A DNA stretch of 35,039 bases from Spirulina sp. SIO3F2. GTDB lineage: Bacteria > Cyanobacteriota > Cyanobacteriia > Cyanobacteriales > Spirulinaceae. The notes under the pieces are model-generated. The model saw nothing but the letters and a program-made list of their open reading frames with translations, was not told the origin of the DNA and ran no database searches. Where the stretch lies: the NCBI GenBank assembly GCA_010672165.1, contig JAAHHN010000051.1, forward strand, positions 1 through 35,039, read 5' to 3'. This document shows positions 1 through 9,413 of the stretch, piece by piece (position 1 is the first letter of the stretch; each line of letters starts with the position of its first letter). Position numbers and translations under genes: made by a program.

Positions 1-117
1 AATGACTTACGTCTACTCATCCGCGAACAACTCCTGAAACTCGAACAAGCGACTATTGCCTCTATTGCAGGCAGAAAGAGCATTTTAGATGCCTTATCTG
101 TAGCTGGCATTTTGTGA
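1..117 (+). CDS. C-terminal end of an unidentified protein (cut by window edge)
   Basis: Frame 1 is open from the first base to a TGA at 115-117 and gives 38 residues ending in LDALSVAGIL. The stretch is helical, with leucine- and glutamate-rich heptad character (LLIREQLLKLEQATI). Its product cannot be recognised from so little. It converges with the EAD1-like gene whose likely stop is at 142-144 on the other strand. The minus strand is also open across this stretch, but the plus reading has more natural composition. Confidence 0.4.
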   Translation, partial: NDLRLLIREQLLKLEQATIASIAGRKSILDALSVAGIL

Positions 118-141
118 TTTGGTATAAATAAGGAGTGCATC

Positions 142-743
142 TCAGTTTGGCAGCCAGTCCGGCCAGTCAAAGAATTGCTCCTCATCATCTTGTGGGACAA
201 ACGTTTGGCGACTTGGGTTTCTGCACTTCCCCAGCTATTTCTCAGCAAATCCTCTATAGAAAAGTGTTCAGAGAGTGGAAGCACCAACTCACGATTGCCA
301 CAGCGGACTTCGGTGAAAAACTGTAGCCGTTGCTTACGGGTTTCAATGGCGCGATCGAGGTCTTCAGCTTCTAGGTCGATTGCCTGTCGTCTTTGCTGTT
401 CAAGGTCAGTAAGATGAGTGAGTAATTTGTGACAGGCTTCCCCCAATAGTTGGGATTTCTTATCAAGTTGACCATCTTGAATGGTTTTCTGTAGTTGAGT
501 GATCTTGGAGTTGCGATCATTGACCTCACAAAATTTGCGATAGAGGTCGTCAAGACTATCCTGACTAGCAAAAGTCTCGATTAATTCATCAGCCAAAACC
601 GCTAGACCTTCTGTTGGATCGCACTGATCAAGATTAATGCCGTCAAATTCATCTTTGATAAACAACGCCAGCTTTTTGGACGTTATGTAGACCTTAGTCA
701 GTGCTTCTCGCAATGCTTTTTTAGTCTGTCCTGTCCATTTCAT
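142..743 (-). pseudogene. EAD1-like domain protein with coiled coil, probable one-base frameshift near its 3' end
   Basis: The ATG at 743-741 opens a frame starting MKWTGQTKKALREALTKVY. Residues 1-85 resemble effector-associated domain 1: a helical adaptor with K/R-A-L-R-x-A-L early, then LADELIETFASQ and LYRKFCEVN. Residues about 90-150 are charged and coiled-coil-like. After about residue 177 the original frame becomes implausible and stays open to the window edge. The frame reached by adding one base (somewhere between about 193 and 235, where there are GGG and CCCC runs) ends in the acidic tail QDDEEQFFDWPDWLPN and a TGA at 144-142, giving about 200 residues. It starts five bases after the small membrane gene's stop, so the two are probably co-transcribed. 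In published conflict systems such domains recruit effectors by EAD-EAD contact. That role here is inferred. The frameshift could also be a sequence error. Confidence 0.7.
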
Positions 744-748
744 CGCTA

Positions 749-1159
749 CTACTTTGGTGCAGGTAATAGAGGAATTGCTGACGTGTAAAAGAGCAGTACC
801 AAGGAGCCATAGATGGGTTGATACCAGGACAACTCTGCAAAGGGGCCACCAATGGCAAAAACCCAAATCGCAAAGGAGACACAGGAGAGCACAACTTGCC
901 GCCACGCTGTGGGTTTGCCTGCTTCTGCGGTCTGCTTACGTATCCAGAAGAAAGAGAAAACTAAACCTGCCACAAAGAGCAACCAGAGCAATCCCAAGCG
1001 CGGCACAGTATCATTCTGACTTTGAATTAAGCCACTGCCCGTTAACCACAAACCCACGACATCGGCTGGAATGTATTTGAGCAAGCGGTCAAAATAACCA
1101 TCAATGCTTGCCTCCGTCCCCCCCGACTCATAGGCTGTCCATACAATCCGACGACTCAT
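749..1159 (-). CDS. small three-helix membrane protein paired with the EAD1-like gene
   Basis: This 136-residue protein starts MSRRIVWTAYESGGTEASI. It has a motif region around YIPADVVGLWL (residues 29-39) and hydrophobic segments at about 56-73, 87-106 and 115-131, with an RK-rich linker after the first. I do not recognise a named family. A second, internally deleted copy with the same N-terminus (MGRRIVWTAYKS) and the same C-terminus (VLLFFTSAI) precedes the EAD1-like/GAF gene at 11738-11848, so the pairing with EAD1-like genes is repeated. A membrane-acting effector or anchor for the EAD1 partner is a reasonable inference but is not shown. Confidence 0.75.
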   Translation of the reverse strand: MSRRIVWTAYESGGTEASIDGYFDRLLKYIPADVVGLWLTGSGLIQSQNDTVPRLGLLWLLFVAGLVFSFFWIRKQTAEAGKPTAWRQVVLSCVSFAIWVFAIGGPFAELSWYQPIYGSLVLLFYTSAIPLLPAPK

Positions 1160-1600
1160 CCTTGAAACTCCTTAGGCTAAAACACTCACAATTTCGGTAA
1201 TAATCGGCTGAAGTAGAATTCTCTCCCGTAGACGCTCAAACCGATTTGAAACGGTTGCATCTCTGTAGAGAGTAAATCATCAGTCTATGCATTTTAGCTA
1301 TCTCGCTCTCTAAATCCCCCAATTCTGGGGTTTGGATGTGCCAAACTACTCGTATACTCAACCCACACCTAGGTACAGAATGGGTTGCAGGGCCGGGAGA
1401 CCCATCACCTAGCCGTCTCGGTTGCCAGATGGTGGTGTCGTGACACGCCTTAAGTGATGCATTAGATCACAAAGAGAATAAAACCTCATAACACTTGCCC
1501 TTGTTGGGTTTCGTGCCTCAGCTACCATCTATCTCATCTTTTTAGCTGTGTCACGACACTACAAAACTGACTAACAACAAGCCCTAGATACAGTTGGCGT
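1160..1600. other. intergenic region between two minus-strand genes
   Basis: No convincing coding frame is seen. It must hold the promoter for the membrane protein/EAD1-like pair at its left side and the 3' end region of the SLH gene at its right. It contains a hairpin-like pair, CCGGGAGAC and GTCTCGG, around 1393-1420, and the inverted repeat listed separately. Confidence 0.5.
1434..1559. repeat. inverted pair GTGTCGTGACAC / GTGTCACGACAC, MITE-like
   Basis: A 12-base element at about 1434-1445 is repeated in reverse complement at about 1548-1559, and each arm is itself nearly palindromic. The 126-base unit has no coding frame. The arrangement suggests the ends of a small non-autonomous element. 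No clear target duplication was found. Confidence 0.4.
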
Positions 1601-2497
1601 TTACCGTTGATTCCCCGGTGTGTGCCCCCCTTCATCATTGCTACCGCCGTGGGGTTGAGAGTTGCCTGGATCGCAACCTTCTGAACCGTTGCCAATCCCT
1701 TGGTTACAGTTTTGGCGTTGGGGTGAGGTTGAATTTTCGGTGGTTGAGTTCACCTCAGTCTGATCGACTTCAATCGTCGTAACATCCACAAGATAAGGGG
1801 ATGTAATCGCACTGACGCGATCGAACTTCACCAACGCCTGATAGAGCATCACTGCCGTATCCGCCCGGGTCGCCACTTGAGACAGATTCAACGTCCGGGC
1901 ATCGGGATAGCTGACCATCAAACCACTGCTGGTTGCCGCCGCAAGTAACTCTCGATATTCCGCTGGAACCGTGTTGATATCGCTATAAATATTCACCACA
2001 TTGGTGCCGCCGCTGGGTTCCAAACCAAACCCATTGACAAACAAAGACAGCAACTCCAAACGGGTTAGGGTTTGGTCAGGGTTAATGGCAGGAAAATTAA
2101 AGCCCATTTGATACAGGGATTGTAGGCTTTGATAAGACCAATGGTTAGCATTGATTCGGGGAAAACCATTCAGGTTACGGACAGGGGTGGCGTCATCAAA
2201 GGCTTGGGACATCATCGCGGCAAATTGGCCCCAGGTAATCGGGTCGTTGGGACGGAAGTCCCCATTTGGAAAGCCTTCTAAAATCTCTTGATCGAGCAAG
2301 CCATCAATAAACGGTTTTGCCCAATAACTATTAACCACATCATCGAACAGTGCCAATTCAAAACTAGCAAAATCTGCTGAGTTTGAGAATACAGACTGGG
2401 CGGTTTGGGCAGGACTAGGTGTTGCAAAACCGACTGTGGTGGTTGCGGTGGCTAGGGCAGCGATCGCCACACGGCAGGGAGTGGAAATATGGATCAT
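1601..2497 (-). CDS. secreted SLH-domain surface protein
   Basis: The ATG at 2497 is preferred over the upstream one at 2566 because it places a signal peptide at the N-terminus (MIHISTPCRVAIAALATAT, with a cut expected after SPAQ). The protein is then 298 residues. An SLH repeat starts near FDDVVNSYWAKPFIDGL and contains the typical GFPNGDFRPNDPITWGQFA. Weaker SLH-like segments follow (INANHWSYQSLQSL, and DTAVMLYQALV). SLH domains anchor proteins to the peptidoglycan-linked polymer of the envelope. The C-terminus is a polar tail rich in Gly, Asn and Pro (GNGSEGCDPGNSQPHGGS), a tail type I associate with cyanobacterial surface proteins. It is transcribed in the same direction as moaA upstream but with no obvious functional link. 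Confidence 0.85.
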   Translation of the reverse strand: MIHISTPCRVAIAALATATTTVGFATPSPAQTAQSVFSNSADFASFELALFDDVVNSYWAKPFIDGLLDQEILEGFPNGDFRPNDPITWGQFAAMMSQAFDDATPVRNLNGFPRINANHWSYQSLQSLYQMGFNFPAINPDQTLTRLELLSLFVNGFGLEPSGGTNVVNIYSDINTVPAEYRELLAAATSSGLMVSYPDARTLNLSQVATRADTAVMLYQALVKFDRVSAITSPYLVDVTTIEVDQTEVNSTTENSTSPQRQNCNQGIGNGSEGCDPGNSQPHGGSNDEGGHTPGNQR

Positions 2498-2604
2498 GAG
2501 TGGATATGACCTCACAAACAAATAGGAATAAAGTCTGCTGCCTTTTACAACGGCTTTACCCCCCATCCGATTTTTTTGTAACGCAAGAAAATTCCGTTCG
2601 AGAA

Positions 2605-3594
2605 TTAACCTCCAATTTGGGACATTGTGCGGGCATAAACTCCGTCATTTGTCCCTGATTCTCGCGCCTTAAAATTAATCTCCGGCTTGCGCAACAACAG
2701 CGATCGCACCTGTTCTCGCAACACACCAATTGACTCTCCCGATCGCAACGGTGTCCGTAAATCCAACTGCTCCGTCTCATTGAGCAAGCACGGCCGTAAC
2801 CAGCCATCCGCCGAGAGCCGTACTCGATTGCAGCGATCGCAAAAACATTCGGACATCTGACTAATAAAGCCCAATGTTCCCCGCGCCCCCGGAATCTGGA
2901 ACACATCCGCCGGGCCATTGCCCCGCACAGTCGATTCCACCAAACCCCAGCGATCGCGGATGCGCTGCCGCAACTCCGCCGAGGCGATCCATGCCCGCTC
3001 ACCAAAGAGTTCAGCATTGCCGATGGGCATAAACTCAATAAAGCGCACATGCCAGCCGCGATCGAGCGTCAGGGCAGCCAAGTCCTCAATCTCGTGGTCA
3101 TTGACCCCCGGAATCACCACCACATTTAGCTTTAGCGGATCAAACCCTACCCGATGCGCCGCCAAAATCCCGTCCCAAACCTGTTGCCAGCGATCGCGCC
3201 CCCGATGGCCAATAATCTGATGAAAAATCTCTGGTTCCAAGGAATCGAGGCTAATATTGATTCGCCGTAAGCCTGCCGCGTAGAGGTCTGCGGCGAGGGG
3301 CGCGAGCAAAAAGGCATTTGTCGTCAGGGCCAGGTCTTGGGTTTGGGGCAGCGCTGCGATCGCTCCCACCAGCTCCACCACATCCGGACGCAGCAAGGGT
3401 TCGCCGCCTGTGAGCCGGAACTTCCGAAATCCCAAGGGAATAAATACCTCCTGGAGTAGCGTGAGAATCTCAGCATTGGTGAGCACCGTGGCACTAGGGA
3501 CATAGTCCAGCGGTGTATCGGCAGGCATACAGTACTGACATCGGAAATTACAGCGATCGATGAGGCTAATGCGGAGATAATCAACAACATTCAT
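2605..3594 (-). CDS. moaA: GTP 3',8-cyclase (molybdenum cofactor biosynthesis)
   Basis: MoaA is a radical SAM enzyme that starts molybdopterin synthesis by rearranging GTP to 3',8-cyclo-7,8-dihydro-GTP. The 329-residue product begins [20 protein letters not shown], with the cluster cysteines C15, C19 and C22 (CNFRCQYC). The SAM-binding glycine motif [11 protein letters not shown] follows. The second, C-terminal 4Fe-4S site is visible as [17 protein letters not shown] with a later RPC. The length is normal for the family. No other moa gene is in the window, so the rest of the pathway is elsewhere. The usual C-terminal GG end is present (SQIGG), as the family requires. Confidence 0.96.
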   Translation of the reverse strand: MNVVDYLRISLIDRCNFRCQYCMPADTPLDYVPSATVLTNAEILTLLQEVFIPLGFRKFRLTGGEPLLRPDVVELVGAIAALPQTQDLALTTNAFLLAPLAADLYAAGLRRINISLDSLEPEIFHQIIGHRGRDRWQQVWDGILAAHRVGFDPLKLNVVVIPGVNDHEIEDLAALTLDRGWHVRFIEFMPIGNAELFGERAWIASAELRQRIRDRWGLVESTVRGNGPADVFQIPGARGTLGFISQMSECFCDRCNRVRLSADGWLRPCLLNETEQLDLRTPLRSGESIGVLREQVRSLLLRKPEINFKARESGTNDGVYARTMSQIGG

Positions 3595-4088
3595 GGCGGG
3601 ACAGGGCGTTAATCTTGAATTCAGGACTTACAGACTTGGAACAATTCGCATGGTTTGCGAGATCCCCCCGGCTACGCCGACCCCCTTAATAAAAGGGTTG
3701 CAAACTGCTTTGTTTTTCTACAAAATTCCCCAGTCGCTAGCGGCGTCACCCTCCTTTTGCAAGGGTAGGGCTGTTTTATGTTCCTAAAAGAAAGAAGCAA
3801 ACCCAAGGGCTCTCAGGTAGGGGCTGCGTTTCGCTGCCCAGCAACTTACCTGATTCATTGGCAGGATGGTGTTAAAGATTACGCGGGGGCACGGAAACCG
3901 AGCCCCTACAGCAGATCTGAAATTTTCTCTGGTCAACATAAAACAGTCCTACTTTTTTAAGGGGGGCAGGGGGGATCATGAATTTAGATATGAAATTTGT
4001 AAGTCCTAGATTTCTAAGATACCGACTTTAGCAATCTTGATGTTGTTCAATAGAAGCATTGAGGCCCTAAGCAGGCTTTATTCTGCCT
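3595..4088. other. repeat-rich intergenic region, no gene seen
   Basis: This stretch between divergent-ended moaA and the 3' end of rnc carries several cyanobacterial REP-like pieces, such as GATCCCCCCGGCTACGCCG and GGGGCACGGAAACCGAGCCCC. It also has nested inverted repeats. Short open frames here (such as 3593-3787 and 3778-3960) are composed of repeat sequence and are not credible genes. Confidence 0.6.
3623..4007. repeat. nested inverted repeats, possible MITE
   Basis: The outer arms are AGGACTTACA at 3623-3632 and its exact reverse complement at 3998-4007. The inner arms are AGGGCTGTTTTATGTT at 3767-3782 and AACATAAAACAGTCCT at 3935-3950, which match at 15 of 16 positions as inverted repeats. 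The inner arms continue outward into partially matching C/G-rich sequence. The nested arrangement could be one element inserted in another. Confidence 0.45.
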
Positions 4089-4865
4089 TCATCCTTCTAC
4101 TTGCTTCTCCTCTATCATCGGCTCCAAGGCATCCTGCGCTGCCGCCTTCTCAGCAGCTTTCTTGGAAGAACCTTGACCCGTACCTACAGGCATCCCCGCG
4201 ATCGTCACCATCGACTGAAACACAGGTGCATCATCCGTCCCCGCAATCCGCTTCGTGTGATAGCGGGGTGGCTCTCGGTCGGGGTTCAGCTCTAGGTCAG
4301 CGAGGACTTTCTCTTGGAGCAGACTTTTATAGTCCACGGCTTGAGACTGCATAGAGCGGAGCGATCGCTCTCCATCCACGAACAGCTCTTTGGTGACACG
4401 CTCAAACAGCGGCCAAACCCAATCCCGAACGGGTTGAATATCCGAATCACAATCCAAATAATAAGCCCCCACAACCGCCTCAAAGGCGCTCCCCAAAAGC
4501 CGAGGGTTTTGGCGGCCATTACTCCGTTCAACGCCTACACCTAAATACAGCCGTTTGTCTAGGTTAAAAACACGGGCAAACTTAGCCAATTGTTTGCCGT
4601 TAACCAAGGCGGTTCGCAGGCGAGTCATTTCGCCTTCATCGATGGTGCTATTACGTTGATAGAGAAATTCTCCACAAAGAAACGTCAAAATGGCATCACC
4701 TAAAAATTCGAGCCGTTCATTGTCTGGACCCGCTTCAGGGTTTTCTTTGTGATAAGAACTGTGGGTGAGGGCTTGCCGCAGTAGTTGAGGGTTGTGAAAT
4801 GAAGGAACGGACGGCATGACCGAAATGCTGGCGAGGTTGGCAGGAAATGAAAGAATGGATTGCAT
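4089..4865 (-). CDS. rnc: ribonuclease III
   Basis: RNase III cuts double-stranded RNA during rRNA and mRNA maturation. The 258-residue frame has the catalytic signature NERLEFLGDAIL, with the second acidic site at LLGSAFEAVVGAYYLD. A double-stranded-RNA-binding domain follows near DYKSLLQEKV and ends GQGSSKKAAEKAAAQDAL. A start at 4817 (MPSVPSFHNPQLL) would remove 16 residues and is equally possible, since the first conserved segment is LLRQALTHSSY. It is a single gene with no close partner on the minus strand. Confidence 0.94.
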   Translation of the reverse strand: MQSILSFPANLASISVMPSVPSFHNPQLLRQALTHSSYHKENPEAGPDNERLEFLGDAILTFLCGEFLYQRNSTIDEGEMTRLRTALVNGKQLAKFARVFNLDKRLYLGVGVERSNGRQNPRLLGSAFEAVVGAYYLDCDSDIQPVRDWVWPLFERVTKELFVDGERSLRSMQSQAVDYKSLLQEKVLADLELNPDREPPRYHTKRIAGTDDAPVFQSMVTIAGMPVGTGQGSSKKAAEKAAAQDALEPMIEEKQVEG

Positions 4866-5674
4866 TAATGATGATCGGGGTACTCAAAAACAAGGTTAGG
4901 TCGCAGTAGATGTCGTACCTTGGCACAGCAAAAAGGTGCAATGAAGAACAATATAGGGTGGGCATTGCCCAACCCATCAAGTTTTTGGAGATTCTGTGAT
5001 TTGCACTAACTAAGGCGTGTCAAAGTCATTAAGTGTGTATAACCTTTCAGACAGGGTTGCACTAGCTCAGGACTAATGTAGCCCAGCCGGGTTTTGGGTG
5101 ATGTCAACGTTTGCACCATTGAAAGCAGCTCACGACAGTAAGCCATATAAGCGACCAATTGCTGTTAAAAACAGTTGCAGTCTTGAGTATTCCACCCAAA
5201 GTATGGGGTTCTGATGGGTTATGCAGGCAGGGTTCAGAGCTGCATTAAAGCTAATCTAAATTCTCCTCATTAACACAACCCAACGCTTAACAGAGCGTAA
5301 CGCACTGACGGCACTTCGCCAGGTGATTTCAATCACGGCGGTAAGCAAAAAACGGCTCAGCAACTATTATCAACTCATTTCAAAATCTTGTAATATCTGC
5401 GATCGACAGCGTCTATAGCGAATTTCATGAGTATAAGGAGCGGGGGTTGCATAATTGCAGGAGGAGATTGCCCTCATCCCCAACCCTTCTCCCAATGGGA
5501 GAAGGGAGTCAGAAGCCCTCTCCCGTTGGGAGAGGGTTGGGTGAGGGGAATGCAGGATTCATCCTCAAAATCAGCAACGCCAAGCCTTGCCAACAATCGC
5601 GGGGTCAAGATTAGGGCGTGCAAACCCCCGTATTACTGTGTAAGAATGATAAGCATTGAGTATTTGCAGAGATC
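4866..5674. other. long intergenic region with repeats, no gene seen
   Basis: About 800 bases lie between the divergent starts of rnc and mnmA. Most of it has stops in all frames. The left part includes a GGGTTGGGCAATGCCCACCC-type repeat piece near 4956-4975. The right part has a REP-like hairpin at 5471-5548. An 83-codon open frame at 5427-5678 simply reads through that repeat and is rejected. Confidence 0.55.
5471..5548. repeat. REP-like inverted repeat
   Basis: The sequence CCCTCATCCCCAACCCTTCTCCC is followed by a spacer with a second GGGAGAAGGG/CCCTCTCCC pair and ends GGAGAGGGTTGGGTGAGGGG. The outer arms are inverted and can form a long hairpin. This repeat type is common between genes in cyanobacteria. 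Confidence 0.7.
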
Positions 5675-6727
5675 ATGACTCAGGTTGTTGTTGGACTCTC
5701 GGGTGGGGTGGATAGTTCCACCACTGCCGCCATTTTGCACCACCAAGGCTATGACGTGGTGGGTGTAACCCTATGGCTAATGAAGGGCAAAGGTCAATGC
5801 TGCTCCGATGGCATGGTGGATGCTGCAAAAATTTGTGAACAATTAGGGGTGGCCCATCACATTGTTGATACCCGTGATCTATTTCAAACCCATATTGTGG
5901 ATTATCTAGTCTCGGGCTATGAAGCAGGGGTCACACCCTTGCCCTGCTCCCAGTGCAATCGCACGGTGAAGTTTGGCCCAATGCTCAATTATGCTCGGGC
6001 GGAGTTGGGCATCGAGATGATCGCCACGGGCCATTATGCTCGGATTCGCCAAAACCCGGAGACGGGGCGGTATGAGTTGCTGCGGGCCTGCGATCGCAAC
6101 AAAGATCAGTCCTACTTTCTCTATGATCTGCAAGCAGAACTATTGCCTCATATTCTCTTTCCATTAGGTGAAACCACCAAGACCGAAACCCGCCAAATCG
6201 CGGCGCAATATAACCTTGTTACTGCTGACAAGCCCGAGAGCCAAGATCTCTGTTTGATTGAGGCTCACGGCTCGATGCGCACCTTTTTGGATCAATATAT
6301 TGCGCCGCGCACAGGTGAGATTGTGGACACAGACGGCCAGGTATTGGGGGAGCATCAGGGCATCCACCATTACACGATCGGCCAGCGCAAGGGGCTTGGC
6401 GTCTCTGCGCCCGACCCGCTCTATGTGATGAAGCTCGATCCAGTGATGAATCGCGTCGTCGTGGGTCGTCGTGACGAGGCAACCCAAACCACCTGTACTG
6501 TGCAGCGGCTCAATTGGCTCTCGATCGCGCCCCCCACCACCCCTCTGCAATGTGAAGTGCAAGTTCGTTATCGGGCTAAGCCCACGGCAGCGACAGCGAT
6601 TCCCCTACCTGAGGGGCGTTTTAAGCTCCAATTTGCGGAACCCCAGTTTGGCATTACGCCGGGCCAAGCCGCCGTTTTCTATCAGGGCGAGGTGACACTT
6701 GGGGGTGGCATCATTGAGCGGGAGTAG
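5675..6727 (+). CDS. mnmA: tRNA-specific 2-thiouridylase
   Basis: MnmA thiolates U34 in the wobble position of Lys, Glu and Gln tRNAs, using ATP to adenylate the base. The 350-residue product has the PP-loop SGGVDSS at residues 9-15. The first catalytic cysteine is in [11 protein letters not shown] and the second in [23 protein letters not shown] and the [12 protein letters not shown] segment are family hallmarks. The ATG at 5675 places the PP-loop at the expected distance from the start. Purine biosynthesis gene purB follows 38 bases later on the same strand, so the two may be co-transcribed. Confidence 0.97.
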   Translation: MTQVVVGLSGGVDSSTTAAILHHQGYDVVGVTLWLMKGKGQCCSDGMVDAAKICEQLGVAHHIVDTRDLFQTHIVDYLVSGYEAGVTPLPCSQCNRTVKFGPMLNYARAELGIEMIATGHYARIRQNPETGRYELLRACDRNKDQSYFLYDLQAELLPHILFPLGETTKTETRQIAAQYNLVTADKPESQDLCLIEAHGSMRTFLDQYIAPRTGEIVDTDGQVLGEHQGIHHYTIGQRKGLGVSAPDPLYVMKLDPVMNRVVVGRRDEATQTTCTVQRLNWLSIAPPTTPLQCEVQVRYRAKPTAATAIPLPEGRFKLQFAEPQFGITPGQAAVFYQGEVTLGGGIIERE

Positions 6728-6765
6728 TACCATAGAAAGGTTGTGCAACTCCCCTGCTAAGAACC

Positions 6766-8061
6766 GTGATCGAACGCTACACATTGCCTGAAATGGGCGA
6801 ACTTTGGACCGATGCCTACAAGTTTAAGACGTGGCTCCAAGTAGAAATTGCAGTGTGTGAGGCTCAAGCGGAGCTGGGTTATATCCCGGCAGATGCGGTG
6901 GAAGAAATTAAGGCAAAGGCGGATTTTGACCCCGATCGCATTCTAGAGATTGAGGCGGAAGTGCGCCATGATGTGATTGCTTTTTTGACCAACGTTAATG
7001 AATATGTGGGTGATCCGGGGCGTTATATTCATTTGGGTATGACCAGTTCCGACGTTCTCGATACAGGGCTGGCGCTCCAGATGGTGGCGAGCTTGAACCT
7101 GATTTTGGACAAAGTCGAGGAGCTGATTCAAGCCATCCGCTACCAAGCCCAGCAGCACCGAGAGACCGTAATGGTGGGACGCTCCCACGGCATCCATGCT
7201 GAACCGATGACGTTTGGCTTTAAGCTGGCCGGTTGGTTGGCTGAGGCGCAGCGAGGGCGCGATCGCTTGGTGCGCTTGCGGGAGGAGATTGCTGTGGGCC
7301 AAGTCTCTGGAGCAGTGGGCACCTATGGCAATATTGAGCCCCGCGTGGAAGCGATCGCCTGTCAGAAGCTCAACCTCAAGCCGGACTGTGCCTCGACGCA
7401 GGTGATCTCCCGCGATCGTCACGCTAATTTTGTGCAGCAGTTGGCGCTGCTGGCCGCCTCCCTAGAACGTTTTGCGGTGGAAATCCGTAACCTCCAACGT
7501 ACTGATGTGCTGGAAGTAGAAGAATTTTTCTCGAAAAAACAAAAAGGCTCCTCCGCCATGCCCCACAAGCGCAACCCGATTCGCTCTGAGCGCCTGACGG
7601 GCATGGCGCGGGTGATTCGAGGCAATGCCATGGCCGCCCTAGAAAACGTCGCCCTGTGGCACGAGCGGGATATTTCTCATAGCTCCGTCGAGCGGGTGAT
7701 CCTGCCCGATAGCTGCATTCTGCTCCATTTTATGCTCCATGAAGCCACGAAGCTGATTCAGAATCTGCTGGTTTACCCCGAGAATATGAAGCGGAATATG
7801 AATGTTTACGGCGGTGTGATCTTCAGCCAGCGAGTGCTGTTAGCGCTGGTAGAAAAAGGCCTGAACCGTGAGGATGCCTATCGTCTGGTGCAGGGCTGTG
7901 CGCATCAAGCTTGGAACACAGAAGGGGGGGATTTCCGGGCGTTAGTGGAAGCGGATGCTGAGATTACCCAGCACTTGGATGCGGACGCGATCGCGGCTTG
8001 CTTCGACACCCAAACCCACCTGAAGCACCTCGATGAGGTCTTCCAGCGCTTGGCGATTTAA
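6766..8061 (+). CDS. purB: adenylosuccinate lyase
   Basis: PurB releases fumarate from SAICAR and from adenylosuccinate in purine synthesis. The 431-residue frame starts at a GTG (MIERYTLPEMGELW), which matches the normal family N-terminus. It contains the fumarase/lyase signature SSAMPHKRNPIRSE, the catalytic histidine segment GRSHGIHAEPMTFG, and HLGMTSSDVLDT near residue 90. Length and motifs are normal. It lies 38 bases downstream of mnmA. Confidence 0.97.
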   Translation: MIERYTLPEMGELWTDAYKFKTWLQVEIAVCEAQAELGYIPADAVEEIKAKADFDPDRILEIEAEVRHDVIAFLTNVNEYVGDPGRYIHLGMTSSDVLDTGLALQMVASLNLILDKVEELIQAIRYQAQQHRETVMVGRSHGIHAEPMTFGFKLAGWLAEAQRGRDRLVRLREEIAVGQVSGAVGTYGNIEPRVEAIACQKLNLKPDCASTQVISRDRHANFVQQLALLAASLERFAVEIRNLQRTDVLEVEEFFSKKQKGSSAMPHKRNPIRSERLTGMARVIRGNAMAALENVALWHERDISHSSVERVILPDSCILLHFMLHEATKLIQNLLVYPENMKRNMNVYGGVIFSQRVLLALVEKGLNREDAYRLVQGCAHQAWNTEGGDFRALVEADAEITQHLDADAIAACFDTQTHLKHLDEVFQRLAI

Positions 8062-8344
8062 TCCCTGTATTTTATTTGTGCCATCTTTTTTAGTGAGTAT
8101 TAAACTGATGCGGGGCAGGGAAACCCAGCCCCTACAACTGCATATGCATTCTCTGCATCCACCCAACATGCTGTAGTGTCCAACAGTAGAAAAACTGTAA
8201 ATCAGAACAAGAGTAAAAATACTGGCCCCTATTGCAGGAGTCTGAGGGGGCAATTTCCCCCTCAGCGGGAGGTGTCGGGGGGCTGGCCCCCTGACAACCG
8301 GGTATTTTAACGAGACCGTTAACGTTTTAACCACGACCCACACC
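8062..8344. other. purB-rlmN gap with a strong hairpin
   Basis: CTGAGGGGG (8242-8250) and CCCCCTCAG (8257-8265) form a perfect nine-base-pair stem with a six-base loop. A second GGGGGGCTGGCCCCC stem lies just downstream. No run of T follows, so an intrinsic terminator is uncertain. A REP-like GGGGCAGGGAAACCCAGCCCC lies near 8112-8132. No coding frame is seen. Confidence 0.55.
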
Positions 8345-9385
8345 ATGCTTCAACCCCTCCTCGCCCTCTCCCAACCCGAACTCACTGACTGGGTGCAAAC
8401 CCAAGGCCAACCCGCCTATCGCGCCAAACAACTCCACCAATGGCTCTACCAAAAAGGAGCACGATCGCTCTCAGAGATCTCCGTCTTCCCCAAGGCCTGG
8501 CGGCAGCAGGTGGCCGATTATCCCGTGGGGCGATCGCAGATTGACTATTGCAGCACCGCCCCTGACCAAACCCGGAAATATCTGTTGCGCTTGGAAGATG
8601 GGCTAACAGTAGAGACCGTGGGAATGCCCACCGATAAACGCCTGACGGTCTGTGTCTCCTCCCAAGTGGGCTGCCCGATGGCGTGTGACTTTTGCGCTAC
8701 GGGGAAAGGGGGCTTTACTCGCAATCTTCAAGCTTACGAAATTGTCGATCAAGTACTGACAGTGCAAGAAGATTTTGGCCAGCGAGTCTCGAATGTGGTG
8801 TTTATGGGCATGGGCGAACCGCTGTTAAATTTAGAGCAGGTGGTGGTGGCCCTGCGATCGCTCAATCAGGATGTGGGCATTGGCCAGCGATCGCTGACTG
8901 TTTCTACTGTGGGCTTACCGAAACAAATTCAAAAACTCGCCGCCCATCAGTTACAAATCACGTTTGCGGTCAGCCTCCACGCCTCTAACCAAACTCTGCG
9001 CCAACAGCTTATCCCCAGTGCTGCCCATTACACTTTGGATCAGCTCCTCGCGGACTGTCGGGATTACGTCCAACTCACCAAGCGACGGGTTACGTTTGAA
9101 TATATTCTCCTGGCGGGTTTAAATGATTTGCCAGAACATGCCCAGGAACTAGCGAAGCATCTACGAGGCTTCCAAACCCATGTCAATCTGATTCCTTACA
9201 ATCCCATTTCTGAAGTGGATTATCAACGTCCGAGCCGCCAGCGAATTGAGCAGTTCAAACAACAACTGGAGCGCGATCGCATTGCGGTGAGTATTCGATA
9301 TTCTCGGGGTCTTGAAGCAGATGCGGCCTGCGGTCAGCTTCGGAGTTTGCGCCAGCACCCTGACAATGGAAACAAGCCTGCATAG
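8345..9385 (+). CDS. rlmN: 23S rRNA A2503 / tRNA A37 C2-methyltransferase
   Basis: RlmN is a radical SAM enzyme that methylates A2503 of 23S rRNA, and A37 in some tRNAs. The 346-residue protein has the cluster motif [14 protein letters not shown], a GMGEPLLN segment, and LVAVSLHAS-type sequence ([12 protein letters not shown]). The C-terminal methyl-carrying cysteine lies in [12 protein letters not shown]. The N-terminal helical part ([14 protein letters not shown]) is the usual RNA-binding element. The start ATG at 8345 gives the normal length. It ends 28 bases from the convergent glycosyltransferase gene. Confidence 0.96.
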   Translation: MLQPLLALSQPELTDWVQTQGQPAYRAKQLHQWLYQKGARSLSEISVFPKAWRQQVADYPVGRSQIDYCSTAPDQTRKYLLRLEDGLTVETVGMPTDKRLTVCVSSQVGCPMACDFCATGKGGFTRNLQAYEIVDQVLTVQEDFGQRVSNVVFMGMGEPLLNLEQVVVALRSLNQDVGIGQRSLTVSTVGLPKQIQKLAAHQLQITFAVSLHASNQTLRQQLIPSAAHYTLDQLLADCRDYVQLTKRRVTFEYILLAGLNDLPEHAQELAKHLRGFQTHVNLIPYNPISEVDYQRPSRQRIEQFKQQLERDRIAVSIRYSRGLEADAACGQLRSLRQHPDNGNKPA

Positions 9386-9413
9386 TCGGAGAGTTGACGG
9401 AGGCTTTGGCATT

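Noticed and set aside
1393-1445. Possible small RNA of Yfr type
   Set aside because: There is a short CCGGGAGAC/GTCTCGG stem but no conserved Yfr1 or Yfr2 core sequence.
3593-3960. Open frames of 64 and 60 codons after moaA
   Set aside because: They lie in repeat sequence and show no natural protein composition.
5427-5678. 83-codon open frame before mnmA
   Set aside because: It reads through a REP-type inverted repeat (CPHPQPFSQWEKG), a typical false protein from this repeat.
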